From positions 1 through 5,042 of the forward strand of contig JAJBTR010000335.1 in the NCBI GenBank assembly GCA_020860745.1: a stretch of 5,042 nt of DNA, written 5' to 3'. This document shows positions 1-5,042 of this stretch, one piece after another. Within the stretch, counting starts at the first letter, position 1. Each line of letters begins with the position of its first letter. Source of the stretch: Lachnospiraceae bacterium. Lineage in GTDB: Bacteria; Bacillota; Clostridia; Lachnospirales; Lachnospiraceae. A program made the translations under genes and the position numbers. Under the pieces are notes generated by a model. It worked only from the letters and a program-made list of their open reading frames with translations. It had not been told where the DNA came from and did no database searches.

Positions 1-19
1 CTTTTCAACCCTAGAAAAG
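1..19. other. Small perfect inverted repeat at window edge
   Basis: CTTTTC at 1-6 is the exact reverse complement of GAAAAG at 14-19, with a 7-base loop. The stem begins at the first base, so it may continue outside the window. No T-run follows on the + strand, so it is not a recognisable + strand terminator; a - strand terminator cannot be judged because its tail would lie outside. A six-base AT-rich stem can easily arise by chance. Confidence 0.2.
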
Positions 20-51
20 GAAGATAAGCCAGAATATTGTGTAAATGAAAC

Positions 52-81
52 TTGAATAGCAATAAATTGCTTCCAGATAAA
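52..81 (+). promoter_or_regulatory. Weak candidate sigma-A promoter for hslO-nadE
   Basis: TTGAAT at 52-57 (four of six matches to TTGACA) lies 18 bases before GATAAA at 76-81 (four of six matches to TATAAT). This would place a transcript start near base 88 and give a leader of about 50 bases before hslO. The region is AT-rich and is the only space for a promoter inside the window before the first gene. An alternative pair, TTGTGT at 37-42 with AATAAA at 61-66, is slightly weaker. An upstream promoter outside the window is equally possible. Confidence 0.3.
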
Positions 82-126
82 TCATCAGATTTCAACCACA
101 CAGTTAGAAATATTTCATCTGATAAT
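81..126 (+). promoter_or_regulatory. Inverted repeat in the hslO leader
   Basis: ATCATCAGAT at 81-90 pairs with ATCTGATAAT at 117-126: seven contiguous base pairs (84-90 with 117-123), one mismatch, then two more pairs. Inside the loop ATTTC (89-93) can also pair with GAAAT (107-111), so the leader may have competing folds. The 3' arm ends only three bases before the AGGAG of hslO. It could be an RNA element modulating initiation or an operator-like site. It does not match the CIRCE element used by HrcA, and no T-run follows, so it is not a terminator. Confidence 0.35.
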
Positions 127-129
127 GTG

Positions 130-134
130 AGGAG
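130..134 (+). promoter_or_regulatory. Ribosome binding site of hslO
   Basis: AGGAG lies six bases before the ATG at 141, which is ideal spacing and supports this start for hslO. Confidence 0.8.
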
Positions 135-140
135 AATAAA

Positions 141-1013
141 ATGAGTACAGATTATATCGTCAGGGCGACGGCGGCGAACAGCGCCATCCGCGCCTTTGCT
201 GTCACTTCCAGAGGAATTGCGGAGGAAGCGCGGCAGCGGCACAATACAAGTCCGGTGGTTACGGCGGCTCTGGGCAGGCTGCTCAGCGGTGCAGTGATGA
301 TGGGCGTCATGATGAAAGGAGAGGAGGATCTGCTCACGATTCAGATCCGGAGCGGCGGTCCGCTGCGGGGGATGACCGTGACGGCGGATTCCCACGGACA
401 TGTCAAGGGGTATCTGATGGTTCCGGATGTGATTCTGCCGCCGAAGAACGGCAAGCTGGACGTGGGCGGCGCGGTGGGCGCCGGCCGGATGAGTGTCATC
501 AAGGATATGGGTTTGAAGGAGCCTTATGTGGGGCAGATCGCTTTGCAGACCGGTGAGATTGCGGAGGATCTGACGTACTATTTTGCCACATCAGAGCAGA
601 TTCCGTCCTCTGTAGGGCTGGGTATTCTGATGAACCGGGATAACACGGTAAAGCAGGCCGGCGGTTTTATCATTCAGCTGATGCCGTTTACCGACGACGC
701 GGTCATTGATGCGCTGGAGCAGAAAATCGGGCAGATTTCTTCTGTGACAGATCTGCTGGAGCAGGGACATACGCCGGAGACGCTTCTGGAATATATTCTG
801 GGGGATTTAGGCCTGGAAATCACGGAGAAAATACCGGCATCTTTCTATTGCAACTGCTCGAAGGAGCGGGTGAAAAAGGCGCTGATCAGTCTGGGCAGAG
901 ATGACCTTCAGGAGCTGATAAAAGAAGGAGAATCCATCGAGGTAAAATGTGATATGTGTAATTCGGCATACACCTTTGCGGTGGAAGAACTGGAGGAGAT
1001 TTTGCAAAAATGA
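141..1013 (+). CDS. hslO: Hsp33 family redox-regulated molecular chaperone
   Basis: This encodes a 290-residue cytosolic holdase chaperone of the Hsp33 family, of normal length (about 290). In known members, four reduced cysteines bind zinc and keep the protein inactive; oxidation together with unfolding conditions releases zinc, forms disulfides and exposes the client-binding surface. Here the switch is complete: C237-x-C239, thirty residues, then C270-x-x-C273. These are the only cysteines in the protein, as expected for a dedicated redox switch. The N-terminal core carries the family signatures GRLLSGAVMM (about 45-54), TGEIAEDLTYYF (about 137-148) and SEQIPSSVGLG (151-161). The start is supported by AGGAG six bases upstream. 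The stop overlaps the start of nadE by four bases, which implies coupled translation. Base composition resembles the neighbouring genes, and no sign of transfer or damage is seen. The assignment is very secure. Confidence 0.97.
   Translation: MSTDYIVRATAANSAIRAFAVTSRGIAEEARQRHNTSPVVTAALGRLLSGAVMMGVMMKGEEDLLTIQIRSGGPLRGMTVTADSHGHVKGYLMVPDVILPPKNGKLDVGGAVGAGRMSVIKDMGLKEPYVGQIALQTGEIAEDLTYYFATSEQIPSSVGLGILMNRDNTVKQAGGFIIQLMPFTDDAVIDALEQKIGQISSVTDLLEQGHTPETLLEYILGDLGLEITEKIPASFYCNCSKERVKKALISLGRDDLQELIKEGESIEVKCDMCNSAYTFAVEELEEILQK
992..1013 (+). promoter_or_regulatory. ATGA stop-start overlap and internal RBS for nadE
   Basis: GGAGGAGA at 992-999, inside the last codons of hslO, precedes the nadE ATG at 1010 with a rather long spacer (10-13 bases depending on the alignment). 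The ATG overlaps the hslO TGA as ATGA (1010-1013). This arrangement is typical of termination-reinitiation coupling, so NadE output probably follows HslO translation. Confidence 0.75.
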
Positions 1014-3061
1014 AAAACGGGTTTATCAGGGTCGCTGCGCTTACCCCGAAGATTAAGGTGGCGGACCCCAAATATAATAAAGAAAGAATCTGTGAGCTGA
1101 TCGATGCAGCCAGGGGGGAGGAAGCTCAGGTGATGGTATTTCCGGAGCTCTGTATCACCGGTTATACCTGCAGTGATTTGTTCTACCAGGAGCTTTTGCT
1201 GCGGGAGGCGAAGCAGGCTCTGATTGACATCGCATCTTTTTCAGAGAAGACGGACGCTATCATCTTTGTAGGACTGCCGTTAGAATACAACGGCAAGCTG
1301 TACAATGTCGCGGCGGCGATTTGCGGCGGTGCAATTCTGGGGCTGGTGCCGAAGACGCATATCCCTACTTACAATGAATTTTATGAGCTGCGCCACTTTA
1401 CAAGGGGCATGGAGGAGCCCGTACCGGTCCGTCTGGACGACGATCATATCGTTCCCATGGGGACGCGGATGCTTTTTTCCTGCAGGCAGATGCCGAGGCT
1501 GCGCATCGGTGCGGAGATCTGTGAAGACCTGTGGGCGCCGAACCCGCCGAGTATCGGATTGGCGCTGGCAGGAGCGACATTGATCGTCAATCTTTCCGCC
1601 AGCGATGAGACGACCGGGAAAGACATCTATCGCAGAGACCTGGTTGGAGGGCAGTCGGCCCGTCTGATCTGCGGGTATGTGTACGCCAGCGCGGGAGATG
1701 GGGAGTCGACCCAGGATGTGGTATATTCCGGGCACAATCTGATCGCGGAGAACGGCGTGGTGCTGGCGGAGAGCCGGCGTTTTGTTAACGAAAGTATTTA
1801 TTCGGAGATTGACGTGCAGCGGCTGACTGAGGAGAGACGGCGGATGTCCACGTTCGGAGCCTCCGATGCGATATATCTCACGGCAGAGTTTAACCTGAAA
1901 GAAAAAACGACGCTGCTGACCCGGTTTGTAGACCCGTCTCCTTTCGTGCCCGGGAAAAAGACGGACAGGGAAAAGCGGTGCGAGGAGATTTTCATGATTC
2001 AGGCCATGGGCTTGAAAAAACGTCTGGAGCATACGAACTGTCGGGCGGCTGTCGTCGGTATCTCCGGCGGGCTGGATTCTACGTTGGCGCTTCTGGTCAC
2101 GGCGAAAGCGTTTGATCTGCTGGGGCTGGATCACAGCGGAATCATCGCGGTCACGATGCCGGGCTTCGGCACGACGGACCGTACCTATGAGAATGCAGTG
2201 AGCCTGATCCGCTCTCTGAATGCTGCATTTAAAGAAGTGCCGATTGCCGAGGCGGTGCGGATTCATTTCCGGGATATTGAACAGGATGAGAATGTTCACG
2301 ATGTGACCTATGAAAACGGACAGGCCAGGGAACGCACGCAGATTCTGATGGATATCGCGAATAAGCTGGGCGGCATGGTCGTCGGAACCGGCGACATGTC
2401 GGAGCTGGCACTGGGCTGGGCGACCTACAACGGGGATCACATGTCCATGTACGGCGTCAACGCTTCCGTGCCGAAGACGCTGGTGCGGCACCTGGTGCGG
2501 TACTATGCGGATACCTGTGAAAACGCTGAGCTTACGCGGGTGCTTCTGGATGTGTTGGATACGCCGGTGAGCCCGGAGCTGCTGCCGCCGGAGGACGGGA
2601 AAATATCCCAGAAGACGGAGGACATTGTCGGACCTTATGAACTCCACGACTTTTTCCTGTATTATGTGCTCCGGTTTGGGTGCACGCCGAAAAAAATTTA
2701 TCGTCTGGCAAAATATGCTTTTTCCGGAATCTATACGGATGAGACAATTGAAAAATGGTTGAGAACTTTTTACCGGAGATTTTTCAGCCAGCAGTTTAAG
2801 CGTTCCTGTCTGCCGGACGGACCGAAGGTTGGTACGGTGGCTGTATCCCCGCGGGGAGATCTGCGGATGCCGTCCGACGCCTGTGCACGAATCTGGATGG
2901 ATGAGCTGGAGACACTGCATGAGGATGAGGCAGATAAGATGGACGGCAGTCCGGACGAACAGATTTCTGACGGAATGCCGGGGGAAGCATCCGGGCAGAA
3001 CAATTTCGCAGCAGAGGAATTTGACCGGGAGTTTGATGAGCTGTTTAAGGGGATGTTTTAA
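1010..3061 (+). CDS. nadE: Glutamine-dependent NAD+ synthetase
   Basis: This cytosolic two-domain enzyme makes NAD+ from nicotinic acid adenine dinucleotide, ATP and glutamine, the last step of NAD biosynthesis. Residues about 5-290 form a nitrilase-fold glutaminase with the expected triad: E46 (in PELCITGY), K115 (in GLVPKTH) and C171 (in EICEDLW). Residues about 325-625 form the synthetase: the ATP pyrophosphatase P-loop SGGLDS at 352-357, [12 protein letters not shown] at 459-470, and the conserved CLPDGPKVG (600-608) and RMPSDA (619-624) segments near the end. Ammonia released by the first domain is expected to pass to the second through a tunnel, as in the M. tuberculosis enzyme. At 683 residues it is somewhat long for a clostridial member because of an acidic tail after about residue 637. 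It is coupled to hslO by an ATGA overlap. No terminator is evident downstream, so readthrough into the Nudix gene is possible. Confidence 0.97.
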   Translation: MKNGFIRVAALTPKIKVADPKYNKERICELIDAARGEEAQVMVFPELCITGYTCSDLFYQELLLREAKQALIDIASFSEKTDAIIFVGLPLEYNGKLYNVAAAICGGAILGLVPKTHIPTYNEFYELRHFTRGMEEPVPVRLDDDHIVPMGTRMLFSCRQMPRLRIGAEICEDLWAPNPPSIGLALAGATLIVNLSASDETTGKDIYRRDLVGGQSARLICGYVYASAGDGESTQDVVYSGHNLIAENGVVLAESRRFVNESIYSEIDVQRLTEERRRMSTFGASDAIYLTAEFNLKEKTTLLTRFVDPSPFVPGKKTDREKRCEEIFMIQAMGLKKRLEHTNCRAAVVGISGGLDSTLALLVTAKAFDLLGLDHSGIIAVTMPGFGTTDRTYENAVSLIRSLNAAFKEVPIAEAVRIHFRDIEQDENVHDVTYENGQARERTQILMDIANKLGGMVVGTGDMSELALGWATYNGDHMSMYGVNASVPKTLVRHLVRYYADTCENAELTRVLLDVLDTPVSPELLPPEDGKISQKTEDIVGPYELHDFFLYYVLRFGCTPKKIYRLAKYAFSGIYTDETIEKWLRTFYRRFFSQQFKRSCLPDGPKVGTVAVSPRGDLRMPSDACARIWMDELETLHEDEADKMDGSPDEQISDGMPGEASGQNNFAAEEFDREFDELFKGMF

Positions 3062-3069
3062 GCGCGGCG

Positions 3070-3105
3070 CGGCGTTTATTTTATCCCGGACAGGCGGCGT
3101 ATTTT
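3070..3105 (+). repeat. Short imperfect direct repeat after nadE
   Basis: CGGCGTTTATTTT at 3070-3082 and CGGCGTATTTT at 3095-3105 are near copies, 25 bases apart, in the 129-base gap between nadE and the Nudix gene. The rest of the gap shows no coding potential, no GC-rich hairpin followed by a T-run, and no convincing promoter. The repeat is short and may be chance. Confidence 0.25.
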
Positions 3106-3177
3106 GGGAACATATAACAGGTCAGGATGTTTGTGATTTGTTGGGGTCGGTAAAGGCAGATGGTTTGAACCAGTAAA

Positions 3178-3182
3178 AAGGA
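3178..3182 (+). promoter_or_regulatory. Ribosome binding site of the Nudix gene
   Basis: AAGGA at 3178-3182 lies eight bases before the ATG at 3191 and is weaker than the GGAGG sites of the other genes. It supports this start; the frame upstream is closed by a TAA at 3152-3154 and a TGA shortly after it. Confidence 0.6.
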
Positions 3183-3190
3183 AATCTTGT

Positions 3191-3754
3191 ATGCGGCTGA
3201 CAACACTGTGTTATATTGAGCAGGATGGAGCGTATCTGATGCTCCACCGCACGAAAAAAGAACATGATCAGAGCCACGACAAATGGCTGGGCGTGGGCGG
3301 AAAGTTTGAGGACGGTGAGAGCCCGGAAGAGTGCATGCTGAGAGAAGTCTATGAGGAGACCGGGCTGACTCTGACGGAATACGATTTCCGCGGGATTGTC
3401 ACCTTTGTCTCTGATGAGTGGGAGACGGAATATATGCATCTGTTTACAGCGGAATTAACGGATGAGGAGTCAGTGATAAGCGATGGCGCAGAGGATTCAG
3501 AGACAAAACAGAACGTGCCTCCTACGGGAAATGGGACGCATGGAAAAGGAGCACCCGCCGGCGCGACAAAGATGAAACTTCGTGACTGTGATGAGGGCGT
3601 CCTGGAGTGGGTGCCGAAAGAGAAAGTCTGTGATCTGAACCTCTGGGAGGGAGACCGGCTGTTTTTAAACCGTCTAAATGGTGATAAAGAGTTTTTTTCG
3701 CTGAAGCTGGTGTATGAAGGAGATCGACTGACAGACTGGATTTTTTATAGATGA
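3191..3754 (+). CDS. Nudix hydrolase, 8-oxo-dGTP diphosphatase-like
   Basis: This is a 187-residue cytosolic Nudix enzyme that should hydrolyse a nucleoside diphosphate linked to another moiety, using divalent metal. The Nudix box is complete: G37, E43, R51-E52, E55-E56, G58, fitting G-x5-E-x7-REUxEExGU. The start TTLCYIE, the KWLGVGGKFEDGESPEEC stretch (31-48), FRGIVTFVSDEW (66-77) and the C-terminal LWEGDRLFL and FFSLKLVYEGDRL segments resemble the MutT/MutX-type group usually annotated as 8-oxo-dGTP diphosphatase, which cleans oxidised guanine nucleotides from the pool. Substrate specificity cannot be read from sequence, so no symbol is given. Oddity: residues about 91-128 form a low-complexity insertion rich in D, E, G, T and P with no aromatic residue, leucine or cysteine; without it the protein would be 149 residues, close to the usual size. 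It lies between nadE and pcrA, 129 and 128 bases away, and may be cotranscribed with either. Confidence 0.9.
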   Translation: MRLTTLCYIEQDGAYLMLHRTKKEHDQSHDKWLGVGGKFEDGESPEECMLREVYEETGLTLTEYDFRGIVTFVSDEWETEYMHLFTAELTDEESVISDGAEDSETKQNVPPTGNGTHGKGAPAGATKMKLRDCDEGVLEWVPKEKVCDLNLWEGDRLFLNRLNGDKEFFSLKLVYEGDRLTDWIFYR

Positions 3755-3772
3755 TCGAATTATTTGGATAAG

Positions 3773-3828
3773 GCAGGGTTCAAGTGACACTCTTTTGCTT
3801 TGCAACCGCTCGCGTGTGAAGTACCCGC
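3773..3828. other. Partly foldable intergenic element before pcrA
   Basis: The 128-base gap 3755-3882 contains an unusual stretch at about 3771-3857. A bulged stem can be drawn: GC 3773-3774 with 3827-3828, GGGT 3776-3779 with ACCC 3823-3826, TCA 3780-3782 with TGA 3817-3819. Inside are the palindrome AGTGACACT (3783-3791) and the small hairpin TTGC-TTT-GCAA (3795-3805 region). GCAGGG occurs at both 3773-3778 and 3827-3832. No T-run follows, so it does not look like a standard terminator. It may be an interspersed repeat or a regulatory leader of pcrA; both are guesses. No gene or convincing promoter is seen here. Confidence 0.3.
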
Positions 3829-3872
3829 AGGGCAGACCTGTCGCAGATCGACACTTTATTTTGAGAGAAACG

Positions 3873-3877
3873 GGAGG
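3873..3877 (+). promoter_or_regulatory. Ribosome binding site deciding the TTG start of pcrA
   Basis: GGAGG at 3873-3877 lies five bases before TTG at 3883. An in-frame TGA at 3862-3864 excludes any earlier start, and the next in-frame ATG would lie beyond the Walker A motif, so the TTG must be the initiator. Confidence 0.85.
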
Positions 3878-3882
3878 AAGTT

Positions 3883-5042
3883 TTGGATAAATACGATACA
3901 CTGAATGAGCAGCAGCGGGCGGCAGTCTTTCAGACAGAGGGACCGGTGCTGATTCTGGCGGGGGCTGGTTCGGGGAAGACCCGCGTGCTGACGCACCGCG
4001 CCGCTTATTTGATTGAGGAAAAGGGAGTCAATCCCTACAATATTATGGCGATCACGTTTACGAATAAGGCGGCCGGTGAGATGCGCGAGCGGATTGATGA
4101 TCTGGTGGGATTCGGTTCTGAGAGTATCTGGGTCAGCACGTTTCACTCGGCCTGTGTCCGCATTCTGCGCCGCTATATCGATCATCTTGGGTTTTCCAAC
4201 AATTTTACCATCTATGATGCGGATGATCAGAAGACGGTGATGAAGGATGTCTGCAGACGGCTGCAGATCGATACTAAGTTATATAAGGAAAAAATGTTCT
4301 TAAACGTGATTTCCTCTGCGAAGGATGAGTTAGTCTCGCCGGAGGAATTTGCTCTGCAAGCGGGTTCGGATATCAAATTAAAGAGGCAGGCGCAGGTTTA
4401 CCGGGAGTACCAGCAGGTGTTAAAGAGTAACAACGCCCTGGATTTTGATGACCTGATCATGAAGTGCGTGGAACTGCTCAAGAGCAGCAGCGAGGTGCTG
4501 GCGTACTATCAGGAGCGTTTCCGTTACATCATGGTGGACGAGTACCAGGACACAAACACGGCTCAGTTTCATCTAATCCGTCTGCTGGCGGGGAAGTATC
4601 AGAATCTCTGCGTGGTGGGCGACGACGACCAGTCGATCTATAAGTTCCGCGGCGCGAACATCAACAACATCCTGCACTTTGAAAAATATTTTCCGGATGC
4701 GGCGGTGATTAAGCTGGAGGAAAATTATCGTTCCACCCAGAATATTCTGGACGCGGCCAACGCGGTGATCAAAAACAATCGGGGGCGGAAGGAGAAAGCC
4801 CTGTGGACGCGGCAGGAAGGCGGAGCGAAAATCATGTTCCGACAGCTGGACACCGCTTATGAGGAGGCGCAGGTGATCGCCTACAGCATCCAGTCGATGG
4901 TGCGGCGGGGCGGTTATTCCTACGGCGACTGTGCGATTTTATACCGGGCCAACGCCCACTCCCGTCGGCTGGAGGAGCGGCTGCGCAATGAGATTATTCC
5001 GGAGAAGGTTTTCGGCGGGGGGTATTTGGATGCGCTGGAGGA
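3883..5042 (+). CDS. pcrA: ATP-dependent DNA helicase PcrA/UvrD (3' end outside window)
   Basis: This is the first 386 codons of a superfamily 1 3'-to-5' DNA helicase, about half of the usual 720-750 residues. PcrA unwinds DNA in nucleotide excision repair, removes RecA filaments and resolves replication-transcription conflicts. Visible motifs in order: Q-motif LNEQQ (7-11), Walker A AGAGSGKT (26-33), motif Ia ITFTNKAAGEM (about 57-67), Ib STFHSACVRILRR (about 85-97), Walker B/motif II DEYQDT (219-224), motif III GDDDQSIYKFRGA (246-258), ENYRST (280-285) and motif IV ILYRANAHSR (352-361). No frameshift is visible up to about residue 379. The TTG start is fixed by GGAGG five bases upstream and an in-frame stop just before. 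The final codons (380-386) fit the expected family pattern after FGG poorly. UvrD, Rep or another close paralogue is possible, but PcrA is the standard member in Firmicutes. Confidence 0.95.
   Translation, partial: MDKYDTLNEQQRAAVFQTEGPVLILAGAGSGKTRVLTHRAAYLIEEKGVNPYNIMAITFTNKAAGEMRERIDDLVGFGSESIWVSTFHSACVRILRRYIDHLGFSNNFTIYDADDQKTVMKDVCRRLQIDTKLYKEKMFLNVISSAKDELVSPEEFALQAGSDIKLKRQAQVYREYQQVLKSNNALDFDDLIMKCVELLKSSSEVLAYYQERFRYIMVDEYQDTNTAQFHLIRLLAGKYQNLCVVGDDDQSIYKFRGANINNILHFEKYFPDAAVIKLEENYRSTQNILDAANAVIKNNRGRKEKALWTRQEGGAKIMFRQLDTAYEEAQVIAYSIQSMVRRGGYSYGDCAILYRANAHSRRLEERLRNEIIPEKVFGGGYLDALE

Noticed and set aside
121..126. GATAAT as a -10 box just before hslO
   Set aside because: It would start the transcript inside the ribosome binding site, and no -35-like hexamer lies 16-18 bases upstream.
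1280..2920. A 546-codon open frame on the - strand opposite nadE
   Set aside because: It lies wholly inside a gene with an intact active site and conserved motifs. Its product is rich in R, H, Q and P without a recognisable domain, and it has no identifiable ribosome binding site. Long antisense frames are common opposite GC-rich codon-biased genes.
3062..3112. Terminator after nadE
   Set aside because: The GC-rich bases have no complementary arm, only TCCC/GGGA pairs across 3084-3109, and no T-run follows a stem.
3113..3118. TATAAC as a -10 box for the Nudix gene
   Set aside because: The sequence 17 bases upstream (ACAGGC at 3090-3095) does not resemble a -35 box, and no extended -10 TG is present.
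2829..3176. A 115-codon + strand frame overlapping the 3' end of nadE and the following gap
   Set aside because: Most of it is an alternative frame of nadE. The translation is W/C/R-rich without a known motif, and it has no ribosome binding site of its own.
3122..3439. A 105-codon - strand frame across the Nudix start
   Set aside because: It is antisense to the Nudix box region and shows no motif or upstream signals.
3674..3901. A 75-codon - strand frame across the gap before pcrA
   Set aside because: It runs antisense into both neighbouring genes and has no ribosome binding site. The openness is noted under the intergenic element instead of as a gene.
3856..4185. A 109-codon - strand frame inside the start of pcrA
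   Set aside because: It is antisense to the Walker A and motif Ia coding region of a clear helicase gene.
1..5042. Mobile element, CRISPR, tRNA or defence system
   Set aside because: All coding space is filled by four well-known housekeeping-type genes. The gaps are at most 140 bases, with no terminal inverted repeats, spacer arrays, transposase fragments or cloverleaf-like sequences seen by eye.

Overview
The window reads as ordinary chromosomal DNA from a Gram-positive, low-to-mid GC anaerobe of the Clostridia, most likely a Lachnospiraceae-like gut bacterium. This placement is inferred from the protein flavour (Hsp33 with a four-cysteine C-terminal switch, long glutamine-dependent NAD synthetase, an 8-oxo-dGTPase-like Nudix enzyme, a PcrA helicase with a GDDDQ motif III), the strong GGAGG-type ribosome binding sites, a TTG start, and GC-rich coding DNA between AT-richer gaps. 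No species can be named from the sequence alone.

Layout, all on the + strand: bases 1-140 are an AT-rich leader with a weak candidate promoter and an inverted repeat. hslO (Hsp33 redox chaperone) follows at 141-1013 and overlaps nadE (glutamine-dependent NAD+ synthetase, 1010-3061) by four bases (ATGA), so these two are almost certainly cotranscribed and translationally coupled. A 129-base gap without a clear terminator leads to a Nudix hydrolase (3191-3754). A second, 128-base gap holds an odd, partly foldable sequence. After it comes pcrA/uvrD helicase (3883 to the window end), which starts at TTG and is cut by the window edge after about half of its usual length.

Together the genes suggest a housekeeping and stress-maintenance neighbourhood: Hsp33 protects proteins under oxidative unfolding stress, NadE supplies NAD, the Nudix enzyme probably removes oxidised or unwanted nucleotides, and PcrA works in DNA repair and replication restart. 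The shared redox/repair theme is inference from gene functions, not proof of a common regulon.

I found no mobile element, CRISPR array, RNA gene or clear new biological system. The points most worth checking are an unusual 38-residue low-complexity insertion inside the Nudix protein, an acidic C-terminal tail on NadE, the possible interspersed element before pcrA, and the poor match of the last few PcrA codons to the family consensus at the window edge.
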